Positions 20,803 through 30,467 of a stretch of DNA of 64,000 nt are shown one piece after another; within the stretch, counting starts at the first letter, position 1, and each line of letters begins with the position of its first letter. The notes under the pieces are model-generated. The model did no database searches. It had not been told where the DNA came from and saw nothing but the letters and a program-made list of their open reading frames with translations. The position numbers and the translations under genes are program-made. Location of the stretch: the NCBI RefSeq assembly GCF_000150955.2, contig NC_011694.1, positions 79,814 through 143,813 on the forward strand. Direction: 5' to 3'. Source of the DNA: Phaeodactylum tricornutum CCAP 1055/1. Lineage: Eukaryota; Bacillariophyta; Bacillariophyceae; Surirellales; Neidiaceae.

Positions 20803-21052
20803 TAGAAAACTGCAACGTAGTAGAATAACGGGCTAACTTACATTAACTGTAAGCTAGCTAGAATCGTCCAAGGGGACCCGAAAGGATCCCGTATACCTAC
20901 TTTCATAGCCGATCAAAGGCGTAGGAAAAACATAAGACGAATACCTAACTTACAGTTAACTGTAAGTAATAGACTTGTCTGGTGGTAGACTGACTTACTG
21001 TTAGGGATATGAACCCCATATGTACCGCTTGACGTATGGTAGGGGTTTTCTA
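20803..21052 (+). mobile_element. 250 bp TAGAAAAC-ended element, array unit 2
   Basis: Same sequence as 17161-17410, with the same TTGG flanks. It was duplicated together with the unit rather than inserted again. Confidence 0.7.
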
Positions 21053-21641
21053 TTGGGGCGTACAAATTCGCTGTCACAGTCTAGTACTTACATTAGGTAT
21101 TACAGTTACAGTTAGTCTTATGTTTTTCCTACGCCTTTGATCGGTCAAGCAGTACATGGGGGGTTGTTAGAAGCCACAGAGGACGAGCGCCTATTGCGTA
21201 TGCAGGAGCTGGGGGTTTTCTAAGGTCACGGTCAAGGAACGTGATGACGCCTGGTGCAAACTACAGGGACTTACATTAGCGAACGTGAAAGCGAGTTATA
21301 TATATATCTGTTGGCCGCGCTCTTGCTTCAAAATTGCGACCTTCCTTCCGCAAGAAAGGTTTACGGCCCTGCTGGATCACTGGGCATACGATGGCAGGTG
21401 CCTTGAGGTAGGCACACGGCAGTGGACGACGAAGATTTCAACAGCGGCTCACGACAAAGACCTCGAGGCCGACAATGTTTTGCTGCCGTCGCGATTCGGG
21501 ATCCCATCGTCTGGATGGCCTCCATGTGTTGACAACCATACGCCATGAGATGGCAGCCAAGGAAGGATGCCAACGGTACGGCACACTGTCCACATTTCGT
21601 GGTGAAGGAAAAGGACGGAACCAACCACTCGGTCCTGTTTC

Positions 21642-22357
21642 ATGTGCGATACTCCAATGTTACTCGGCATTACGAGAGCATGGTCCACCATTGGTGCTCC
21701 GTAGACCACACTGCCACAGCACTATTTGAACCTCAACCTCTCTTGTTCGAACTATTCGACATAGTGCTGCAAATGGATATTGAGGAGTTCACACCTTCCG
21801 TCTCCCAAGTCTTGGCACAGCTACTAGAGTATCGCCCTAATGGCTTGGATACGGCCTACCAAGCACTCTTTCCCCCGTTGCTGACCCGGGCCGGGTCTTT
21901 GGGATAAGCGTGGAAATGTTCGGCGTTGTCATGTCTGATGCAAGCCTACATTCGTAGGCGGCACCAGAGTTGCTGAGACAAGTAAAATCACATATTGGGT
22001 GCTTTCCAAAAGCTGATTTCGTCAAGAGCTACAGCGACCAATACATTTGACGTGCTGTTACCAGCGATTCTTCACTTTCCACAAGAAGAAATGGAAACGG
22101 GTATTGCTACATTCTTTCAGCTGGTGTCGGCACGGTTGCAAGCGGGCAAAATGCCCAAATATGTCCGGTTTTACACACAGCTCTCTTCATTGGCAAGTGT
22201 AACGCGAATGTGTTTTTGAATTATATGAACACAATGCAGAATGGCTTTTCATCGAACTTGTTGGAGCATGTATGGATCCCACGTGTGACGACGGATCCCC
22301 CGGTCCAGCGTACGGAAGCCAAAGTGCAAGCTTGTTGTGTGCGGTTGGGGCTGGTTT
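21642..22357 (+). pseudogene. Exportin-2 (CSE1/CAS) C-terminal gene fragment, array unit 2
   Basis: It carries the same pieces in the same order as in unit 1, with the same frame changes, and differs by a few bases (SVSQVL in place of SASQVL; LLTRAGS in place of LLTPAGS). The breaks are shared between units, so the fragment was already dead when the unit was duplicated. Confidence 0.8.
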
Positions 22358-22464
22358 TACTGTCGGTAAGGTTAGGATCCGTTACGGTGCGCTTGCGTCG
22401 CGCCAGGAGCAGGCGTGTCGGTCCCGTGACCGGGCGTGGTAGTTGTCCCGAGTGTTTGCGAAAC

Positions 22465-23586
22465 AGTGGACGGCGTGCCGTTCGAGGCGGCGTTGACCTA
22501 CGCCGCCAAGGTGATACCCTGGGAAGATGGAGTCAGCAGTGCTTGGCGGATGATCTCAATATTGGGGTCCGTTGGAGTGGAGGAGGCGTGGCGAAGAATT
22601 GCTTGGGATGGATTCAGAATGGACGAAAAGGGCTTGTACACTCTGCGTTGGTGATGATTGCTCCGACGGGTAGGCAGTGCCGGGGAAAGGCACTTTCATT
22701 CCGGTGTCTCTGCTTTCCGCACTTGGCGGTATACTGGTCGGAGCGCTCCTTCCGGTCCGTGATAATGAGGCCTTCGAGAGAGGCGCATTCACGGCCTGTG
22801 TTTTGTTTTGGCTTGGCTCTCGGCGGTGCTCTGGTGAGGTACAGGAGTCGGATGATCCATCGCCGGCACGCCGTTGAGCAGGGATTGATTCGGGACGGAT
22901 TCGGCGGTACGGATTGACGGGGACCGTATTGGCGACGACGGAGTCTGTAACTCCAATCGCGGAGTCCGACGAGAGGCGGACGGGGTCAGGGACGGCGTCG
23001 CGTCGACGGAAGACAGGGTAGGATTGGCAGTGGGTGTCCCAGAAAGAGTGATCACCAAAAGTCCGGTGTTGGGGAATTTTCCTTTTCGTCATTCCGAGGA
23101 CAGTGCAAACCAGATGGACGAGACGGACTAGCCAGTACAGACAGACTGCCTGCCTGCATGCCTGCATGCCTGCCTGCCTTTGATCTGCACTGGCAAGAGC
23201 TGTGTAGAAAAAGAGGTCTGGGTAATGGCCTAGTTTCAAATGCTTTGGCAATAGCTAACTAACTGTAACATAACTAGCTTTTGAGTTTCCATGGTATTTG
23301 TTTTTTGTGTTTTATTACACTTATAACAAAGCTTTGTGCAGTTCCTATCTTGGCAGGCACCCCATGTTCACTGGGTAAACAATGGTCCCTTTCAACCAAG
23401 AAGGTTCCACGACTTGCCCTGTACCTTTGGTACTAGAGTGTCGTGGGGAGGATATGGCGCCCGTAGGAAAAACAGAAGACGAATACCTAACTTAACTGTA
23501 AGTAATAGACTTGTCTGGTGGTAGACTGACTTACTGTTAGGGATATGAACCCCTTATGTACCGCTTGACGTATGGTAGGGGTTTTC
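22465..23586 (+). repeat. Partial third array unit (copy E) with internal junction
   Basis: Bases 22465-23462 match the start of the other units up to GGATATGGCGCCC. At 23463 the sequence jumps to GTAGGAAAAACA, equal to 17279 onward within the TAGAAAAC element, and runs to GGTAGGGGTTTTC at about 23586, where unique DNA begins. About 1.1 kb of the unit is therefore missing across the junction and the array ends inside the small element. The short shared GCGCCC/GGCGT context at the junction is weak evidence for the mechanism. Confidence 0.88.
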
Positions 23587-24105
23587 GAAGTCAACAATCG
23601 TGATATGTTGACTACGACAAGCTAATTTAAGTGTGAAGTAACTTTAGATGTCTGTCTATCCCGTTACATTTTATGTCCCGAAGGCTCTAGTAATTTACTG
23701 TATGTACACTACCTGCCTTTGCCGTTGACGAAACTCAAACTATCTATGTATATACGATTACAATTAAAATCATTTCCGTTGAGCCATCTACAAGGACGTC
23801 CATTGACTGTCGCTTCCTGTGGACTGTCCGATGTGGAGTTTCTGCTCCGTCCAACGTACCGAAAGAACGAGATACCGAAATACGGCGCTTGCTCGATATT
23901 TCGTCCTCCCACGGCTCACGAAAGCTCCTCTGTTGACAGCTGATAGTAAAATTGCCTGCCCCAAGGCCTACTCCAAGTACCAGACAAGAAGAACCCAAAC
24001 CAACACGCAGAAGAAGTAGAATACTAGAGAGCTGCATAGCTGCCCAAAGGCAAAGGAGACTGATAACCTGGTTCCAACAGTCCGTCGGGTTATTGACTGT
24101 GACTG
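23587..24105. other. Spacer between the repeat array and the first host gene
   Basis: About 520 bp without a convincing gene. The last part probably holds the promoter and leader of the gene starting at 24106. Short frames here overlap on both strands. Confidence 0.6.
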
Positions 24106-26436
24106 ATGGTCTTGATGCGCAAACGTGGGCGAAATACTACGAGGACTTTCATGTCGGAACCAAAGGCTTCTGTTTCTTCTACGTTGCGTGAGGCGCAAAT
24201 CCCCCCGCAGCGAAACAGAAAGGAGGCAACGGTGATCACGACAACGAGCAAACCATCGAGTCAAAGTGTTAGCGTGAACGAAAAACAACAGGCTTGGACT
24301 TTCAAAAATGCTTTTCGCTTGTTTGGACGAAGTAATAAACGTAAGCCGATCCCGGAGACGAGCGGCGCCCCATTCGGCAATCAAACAACAACGACAACAA
24401 GTAGTACAATCGAGGCTACCAGCACTGGAACCAACGCGGCCCACAATCGATCTTTTCTACAAGCGGTTCATCGTAAATGTAACACAAAGAGCAACAGGAG
24501 CTGCAACGTAGGGTTCGACAGAACAAACGACATTCTCGATCTACGGGACCCAGCCGAAGGCGATGCTTCCACGATACCGCTCGAGACTACCGTGTCCGAC
24601 ATCCGTACGTCACAACACCGCTTGAAGGATCGTCGCGGAATCGTTGTCCAGTCCGCTTGTAACGCACCGACCACAGCGTCACACTCCGATGCCAATTCGT
24701 CATCGTACAACGCAACTGTACTAGCCGATAGAGCCAGAACGGGAGAAAATATTGGCTTGCTGATGCCGAAGGATTGCTCGGCGACGGCAATTTTGCAACA
24801 TTCGTACTTTGAATATCTGTGTGGAGGCAGCGATTCCGGAAGAAAGCACGATAATGATGAGCCGTCCGTCTACGACTCGACTAGCTCATCTCTAGGGGCA
24901 ACTGCACCAGTACGATCTCAAGACCAACTCTACGCTGGTCGTACGAAACTATTGTCCGACGATCCGACTATTCAGGAAAGTTTTGAGTGTGTCTTTGAGC
25001 GGCAACTGAGGGCTGGGTTAGCTGCAAAGCTCATGGAAGAGGACGAGGGGGAATGGGACCAGCCAGGGCCGCAATCTAGTCTTACTGCGCCGTCTCAACT
25101 TCAGCAAACCCTACTGCGCTCACGTTCCTTTACTTATAAAGCCGGTTCTCAGCATCACACGCCTCGCCAATCTCTCCGAAAACCCCGCAAGGTTCAGCAC
25201 CACGTAAGTCTCCACCGCATCAATGCGGTAAGCGAGGCGGCTTCATCTGTGACAGCTCCCGTCGATCAAGCCACCCAGTTACCCAAGCATCCGGCATCTT
25301 GCCATTGTCAAAATCATACCGCGCCGATCGTCCCACCACAGCTTTGGCCCCAAGGTCAACTTTTGATGCGACCTACACCTGGATCTGGCGTTCGTATCAG
25401 AGGCATTCGTTTTGCCAAGGCAACATCGTCGTCGTATTTGTGGCAAGCGTCCGACTATCCGTCTGGTCAATCCCCTGTGACCTGGCCACAAGCTTTGCAG
25501 GACCACTGGAAAGAGGCGAACGTGCATATATCTGCAACTGCCATGCAAGAAGGTCATGACGAGCTCCTGCGGCGTCTGCAGTCCTATCGCATGTGCCCAA
25601 ACTGTATGATCCTTCCCGTGAATAATGGAAATGAGCCCGACGGAGAATCGCTAGTGACAGATTTTGAATCGGACTTATTTGTCGGCACTATGCTGGTCCG
25701 GTTACGTCACACACTGGGTACTACACCGGAACCATACAACGATCAGATCGGGTACTTTGTGGGTATGAACCGACGTTACCAAGTGGTAATGCGCGGTCGT
25801 TTCAAGCGAAGTATCCCGTGGACACGTTGTGTGGCGGGTTTGGAGCTGACTCGCAAGACGGCTCGTTTGCCCGCAAAATATGTCGTCAAAGGGGCCATGA
25901 AAGTCATTGGCTTCTTTGCACCACAACTAGACGCGCGACTAGAAGGTTCCCATCCCCATAGTTTGACGCCACTCGGTAGCACGGCGCAATCCCTCAGGGT
26001 GCAGCGTAATACCCCATCAAGTATTGAGAATAACTATGATGAATTCGATCTTGAAGCCAAGTTAGAAGAACCAACTCGTGACGAAGAAACTTTGCTAGGA
26101 AAAGCAAGTTCGGCTAGTACAACAATGTCACGGGCTCGCTTTCGGAAAAAGGGCTTTGATAAAGTATTTGCTAGCAAGGAGGCAAGTCTGCGAACTAATC
26201 CGGAGGACATATATACGTTTGAATTTCTGCAGCACTTGTTCAACTTTCAGGAGTTTTCCATTGAGCTCGGCTCCCTCTTCGGCAGTATCCATTTGCAGGA
26301 CTGCCTTGATGGACAACCACTACAAATAATGGCGAAGCATAGCGACTCAGACAACACGCGACTATGGAGCTTTGACGTTTGGCACGAGTGTTTGTACCGA
26401 GAAGCTGTTGCGTTTGACGAAAGAAATTGCGACTAG
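24106..26436 (+). CDS. DUF1769 (UPF0590)-like protein with long disordered N-terminus
   Basis: A 776-residue protein. Residues 1 to about 500 are rich in Ser, Thr, Gln and basic residues, with no clear domain. From about 522 a compact region begins: LFVGTMLVRLRHTLG, then QVVMRGRFKRSIPWTRCVAG, then KYVVKGAMKVIGFFAPQLD, then LTPLGSTAQSL and, near the end, FNFQEFSIELGSLFGSIHL with DGQPLQIMAKH. That succession (GRFK, G-EF/L, K-I--LDP, SPL--TAQ, a final LPG-like motif and GQPL) matches my memory of DUF1769, a eukaryotic domain of unknown biochemical role. ATGs at 24106 and 24115 are both possible starts. It converges with the PPR gene, 182 bp apart. Confidence 0.7.
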   Translation: MVLMRKRGRNTTRTFMSEPKASVSSTLREAQIPPQRNRKEATVITTTSKPSSQSVSVNEKQQAWTFKNAFRLFGRSNKRKPIPETSGAPFGNQTTTTTSSTIEATSTGTNAAHNRSFLQAVHRKCNTKSNRSCNVGFDRTNDILDLRDPAEGDASTIPLETTVSDIRTSQHRLKDRRGIVVQSACNAPTTASHSDANSSSYNATVLADRARTGENIGLLMPKDCSATAILQHSYFEYLCGGSDSGRKHDNDEPSVYDSTSSSLGATAPVRSQDQLYAGRTKLLSDDPTIQESFECVFERQLRAGLAAKLMEEDEGEWDQPGPQSSLTAPSQLQQTLLRSRSFTYKAGSQHHTPRQSLRKPRKVQHHVSLHRINAVSEAASSVTAPVDQATQLPKHPASCHCQNHTAPIVPPQLWPQGQLLMRPTPGSGVRIRGIRFAKATSSSYLWQASDYPSGQSPVTWPQALQDHWKEANVHISATAMQEGHDELLRRLQSYRMCPNCMILPVNNGNEPDGESLVTDFESDLFVGTMLVRLRHTLGTTPEPYNDQIGYFVGMNRRYQVVMRGRFKRSIPWTRCVAGLELTRKTARLPAKYVVKGAMKVIGFFAPQLDARLEGSHPHSLTPLGSTAQSLRVQRNTPSSIENNYDEFDLEAKLEEPTRDEETLLGKASSASTTMSRARFRKKGFDKVFASKEASLRTNPEDIYTFEFLQHLFNFQEFSIELGSLFGSIHLQDCLDGQPLQIMAKHSDSDNTRLWSFDVWHECLYREAVAFDERNCD

Positions 26437-26618
26437 TCGTCAATGACCACTTCCAAAGAATATTTGTTGGAGATAATGCTACTGACAGTCAGCACGTATA
26501 CTGCAACAGAAAGATACAGGAAGGAGCAATTTATATTTGCTTACAACAGGCTTCTGTAATATACCTTCTTTGCACTTCTTTACCCCGTTGACGGCTTCGC
26601 ACGCTGGCGTGAGTTCTG

Positions 26619-29600
26619 TCAGGCAGTCGGTCTGTGCCGGACTGGCAACTTCTTGATCTTGAGCATTAAGGCTTCGAGTCGTGCAACCTGTGCGGCATCG
26701 TCAACTGTCGCCAATGCAATTGCCTGTTGTATGAGTCTGGGATTGGGGTATACACGGATGCGATTCTCCGTATACGCCTGCCACATGTTTTCCAAGGCGG
26801 CAGTACATTTCTCAATATTACGACCCCGCAGCCATCCCTGTATGACCAACGTAAAAGAGTACTGGTCTGGTTTGGTTCTGACAGATTCAACCGAAAGCGA
26901 ATGCCGGAAGATATGCTCGATTTGCGTCGGTGCATCCTCGTGTCTCGAATTCATCCAGGCACTCATGACGCAATTATACGAAACGGTGTCGGGCTCAACA
27001 TCGAGTCCTTTGGCTTCGTCTTCCGACGAATGTAATCGCTGCATTTGAGCCAGCAGCGAACGAGTGTGTTCTAACGCTACTGAAGATTGTTCTAAACGGG
27101 CCCAAGCCCAAAGGACAGCATTGAAAGATCGCAAATTTGGCTTGGCATTGATCGGATTGGTCAAGTAGTCGTTATACATCTCTTGGAGCAAATTTTCTGC
27201 TTGTAGAGGTAATCGGTGCATGGCCATTATTTCCAATACGGCATTGTATAGTAGTGCTTCAGGCTGATAGTTCCTTTTACCTTGTCGAGCTTGGTTGCTC
27301 AAAAACTTGAGCACCGCGTGGGCATTCTTGGCCGCGTTCGGTTGCTTGGAAAACCTCCATGCCAAGACCTGAAACTTGTATGCCTCATATTTAGGAGGGG
27401 CTGGCAAGATACCGCTTGCATGGAGTTTTTCAAATCGCTCAAGAATGCCAGCAATATATGGCGCTCCGTCAATATCAAGCTGAGCTTTATGTAATGCGAA
27501 CAGCAACGGTCCGTAACTCGCATCACACGGTCGCAACCTCTGGTCGCCCTGTTCAACCCAATCCAACATGCGATGTATTAAGGCAACAGCTTGTGTTACG
27601 GTGCTATCTTTGCGACTCAAAGCACTGATAACAGCATTGATGGGTCGGATATCAAACTCAAAGACTCCGGGCCCCGATTTCCGGTAAAGCTCTAATGCGC
27701 TATCTAGTAGTTCCGCGGCACGAAGAGTTCCATCAGGCGAACGAACCAAGGCAAGGATAACAATAGAAAAAGTCCGGCCGTCGGGTGGGGGGAGAACGGG
27801 ATCCGTATGAGCCATCATGCGACGCAACAGTGCTTCCGCCTTGTCTACGGCATCGGCTTTGACGTAGGTATTCAGCATAACATTGTAAGCGGCTGCCGCG
27901 TTTGAATCATTGCTATGTGTTGCGGTATGCGTCGTCAAGAATCCACAATTGCGCAATTCTTCCATTCGGGACAAAGCATATTCCGCCTTTTCGATCCGAT
28001 CAGGGTGTAGAGATCTCCCCCATGCTTCGAGGATGGAAACATGCATAAGAGACGTTGGCATCATTCTTTTGTCGCCGCCAAGGTATTTTTGATGCATAGT
28101 GTTAAGCAACTCTTCAGCCGATTCTGGATGACCGGCTTTAGCAAACACATTCATCGCGGTTGTGTAGGAGTATACGTCTGGCTGCACGTCCAATTCACCA
28201 CTATCAAATAAAGATTTCATTTCTTGCAACATAGTCTGCGCTTTTTCGGCGGTATTGGATGGTTGCCATGCTGATCGAGCCCAACATGATAGAATGGTAT
28301 TGAGGGTGACAGTATCGGGTTGAATCCCGATTTTGCCAATGTCGTCGTATGGATCCCATACGCGGCGCAACAACGTTTGTGCATGGGAGGCGGCGTCGGG
28401 AGTGTGTTTGGCCGATTTGGACCAGGCTGCCAACGTAATGTTTAAAGACAGTAGGTTGGGTTCAGCGACGACAAAGGGATCACGGTTATAAGCTCGACAC
28501 CATTCATCCAGGAGGGATTGAGCATGTTCGCCCTTACCACAATCGGCGTAGATACGCAACATTGTATTATAGGAAATCGCGTCCACAGCGACTCCAGCTT
28601 GCAAAGCGTCCTCGAACAACTGGGTCGCATGTTCAGCTCGCTGGTCGCCGCGGTAACCATTGCGATGTCCACTTCGCAACCAGGCTTTGAGACACAGATT
28701 CAGCGTCAGCGTCAGCGTGTCGGGACTGTAGGGCAACAAAAGTGCGCTGCGGAACACTTGGTCGCAAAACGAGGCCGTGGCGTACGTCTTCGAAGAAGAC
28801 TTCACAATTTCCCTTTCCGCCAAGACTGTTCCGTGGATGATATGTATCAATGCTTTGCCGGAGAGCTCGAGTGACGAGAGTTGTGCGGCACACTCTTGCA
28901 ACTTCTCGTAGAGTATAATTGGCGTAACTTTCATAGAATTGTACCGCTTCCAGCAAAAACTCCAATTGATGACGATTGATTCGACCAGAGACGGATTCAA
29001 AAAGCGAATAGAGGTATCTTCGTCCTCATCTTCTACCTGTAGTCGATCAACTTCGCGCACCAAGGCTGACAGTATTTCCAGGCTACGTTCGACAGATTCT
29101 GGCGTCTTACGAATGATCCACCAGTACAAAATTTTGGAGGCATCAGCCCAGGAGAGGACGGGTTCCGTCAAGTAGTTCCCTGACAAGAAACCTGGTGGTA
29201 GATCGTGCAGAAGATGTTGTGTATGGGATCGCACCTGCGCCAGTTCGCTTCCGTATCCGACTACACCATCAGCCGCATCATTTGTGTGGTAGAGGCTGCC
29301 ATCAGTGTCTACAGAATCGTGGACAGAGGTGCTTCCGGTGCTAGCAAAAGTGCGAAGAGCTCCACGACCCACGAGAGCCGTGTTCCGCTTATCGTATGCT
29401 CCGCTCCCCGAATTCGCACTCGGTGTTTCTGTGGAGATGCGAAGAGCAGCCGCACCAGCGTGGAGCGAATCGCCGTTTGCGTACTGTCGTGTTTGCACAG
29501 CCGTCGACCGTGCTGAGAACCAAAATTGCAGTGAGGGTCGTGTTCGCCCTAGTTGTTTCCCTAGTGCTTCTATCGTAGAATAGCAGCGACACGACACGGG

Positions 29601-30032
29601 GTTCCATCCAGACGACACATCACACGTACACGCGGATGTGGGTGCCGATTGTGTAGGGTGCTGCCTGTGAGCGCATCGGATTGAGATTGTAGCGGCTGCT
29701 TTCCATTCCTCGTTTCGCCTACGAGCTAAAGCATTCGTTGTTCCAGCAAGCGAAGATCGCATCCAGGCAAACGAAGTTGATGATAAGAAGAGAGAAGAGG
29801 AGAGGGTCAATGTACACGCAGGAAAGAGCAAGTGATACCTTCGACGGGGTCGCGGCGGAAGGATTCCAAATCCAAAGGCTGCCGTAACTGCTATAATACA
29901 GTTGGTGGTCGGAAATGGAGGGTCGAACCCTGCAAGATCAAAGAAATCCCGTATTGGGGCTCCGGTCCCGCATAGGGCGTCACACATTTTGTGTCGGACT
30001 ACACGCGTTGATTTACAGTTACTTGTCAGCAT
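26619..30032 (-). CDS. Pentatricopeptide repeat (PPR) protein, probably mitochondrial
   Basis: A 1137-residue protein with many helical-hairpin repeats of about 35 residues from roughly residue 450 on. Examples are DAISYNTMLRIYADCGKGEH, PDTVTLNTILSCWARSAW, PDVYSYTTAMNVFAKAGHPE, AAAYNVMLNTYVKADAVDKA, PNLRSFNAVLWAWARLEQ and PDTVSYNCVMSAWMNSR. PPR proteins bind organelle RNA base by base and act in its stability, cleavage or translation. No C-terminal E/DYW editing domain or endonuclease is seen, so it is P-class. The N-terminus is rich in Ser, Ala and Arg (for example MRSSLAGTTNALARRRNEEW near residue 70), which suits a mitochondrial presequence, so one of several downstream Met codons may be the true start. 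Organelle assignment is inference. Confidence 0.88.
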   Translation of the reverse strand: MLTSNCKSTRVVRHKMCDALCGTGAPIRDFFDLAGFDPPFPTTNCIIAVTAAFGFGILPPRPRRRYHLLFPACTLTLSSSLFLSSTSFAWMRSSLAGTTNALARRRNEEWKAAATISIRCAHRQHPTQSAPTSACTCDVSSGWNPVSCRCYSTIEALGKQLGRTRPSLQFWFSARSTAVQTRQYANGDSLHAGAAALRISTETPSANSGSGAYDKRNTALVGRGALRTFASTGSTSVHDSVDTDGSLYHTNDAADGVVGYGSELAQVRSHTQHLLHDLPPGFLSGNYLTEPVLSWADASKILYWWIIRKTPESVERSLEILSALVREVDRLQVEDEDEDTSIRFLNPSLVESIVINWSFCWKRYNSMKVTPIILYEKLQECAAQLSSLELSGKALIHIIHGTVLAEREIVKSSSKTYATASFCDQVFRSALLLPYSPDTLTLTLNLCLKAWLRSGHRNGYRGDQRAEHATQLFEDALQAGVAVDAISYNTMLRIYADCGKGEHAQSLLDEWCRAYNRDPFVVAEPNLLSLNITLAAWSKSAKHTPDAASHAQTLLRRVWDPYDDIGKIGIQPDTVTLNTILSCWARSAWQPSNTAEKAQTMLQEMKSLFDSGELDVQPDVYSYTTAMNVFAKAGHPESAEELLNTMHQKYLGGDKRMMPTSLMHVSILEAWGRSLHPDRIEKAEYALSRMEELRNCGFLTTHTATHSNDSNAAAAYNVMLNTYVKADAVDKAEALLRRMMAHTDPVLPPPDGRTFSIVILALVRSPDGTLRAAELLDSALELYRKSGPGVFEFDIRPINAVISALSRKDSTVTQAVALIHRMLDWVEQGDQRLRPCDASYGPLLFALHKAQLDIDGAPYIAGILERFEKLHASGILPAPPKYEAYKFQVLAWRFSKQPNAAKNAHAVLKFLSNQARQGKRNYQPEALLYNAVLEIMAMHRLPLQAENLLQEMYNDYLTNPINAKPNLRSFNAVLWAWARLEQSSVALEHTRSLLAQMQRLHSSEDEAKGLDVEPDTVSYNCVMSAWMNSRHEDAPTQIEHIFRHSLSVESVRTKPDQYSFTLVIQGWLRGRNIEKCTAALENMWQAYTENRIRVYPNPRLIQQAIALATVDDAAQVARLEALMLKIKKLPVRHRPTA

Positions 30033-30467
30033 TCAATGTGTCCGAGAAGCCTCACGTCCTAAGCAACTGTTCCAGAGATATTGCAGTATACAACAAAAGC
30101 GACAAATCCGGCAGTCTGCAAACGTGTTTTTGGTTATAGAATTGAATTGCGAAATCTCGGTACCTTCCCTGTCGTAGGCCAGACTCACTCTCTTCGGTTT
30201 GGCGACATGCCACTATTCAGTGTCACAAAGTGAATTCATAGTATAATTACGATTCGAGACATTTTGAGCTTTTGCGTTGGGTCTTTTTAACAAACCTCTC
30301 CTTTTTTCTTGTGAGCATCGTACTTTTGGGCTCTTGTCCACGTATCACTGTCAAAGAGCTCACCCTGTCAATAGAAGATAACCATATATTTGCTGCTTCT
30401 CTTTTTCCATTCGCGCCCGTCCGTCTATTTGAAATTCGACAGTATCCATCGTTATCGTTATCCCAGC
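30033..30467. other. Divergent intergenic region, no gene seen
   Basis: This 435 bp region separates the divergent PPR and sulfotransferase genes and should hold both promoters. The frame of the right-hand gene stays open upstream to about 30390, but without an ATG. Confidence 0.6.

Larger units (their letters stand above)
18823..22464 (+). repeat. Tandem array unit 2 (copy D), 3,642 bp
   Basis: It is nearly identical to unit 1. The visible differences are few single bases and the longer microsatellite at about 19502-19541 (CCTGCATG repeats). Such closeness, in DNA with no sign of selection, points to a very recent duplication. The content is as in unit 1. Confidence 0.93.

Noticed and set aside
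22556-23251. Long minus-strand frame repeated in each array unit (also 18914-19558, 15284-15916)
   Set aside because: GC-rich DNA with few stops, open on both strands, and no family motif. Its length changes with the microsatellite, unlike a conserved protein.
29901-29960. GGTCGAACCCTGC reminiscent of a tRNA T-arm
   Set aside because: No acceptor stem, D-arm or anticodon arm can be folded around it, and it lies within the PPR gene.
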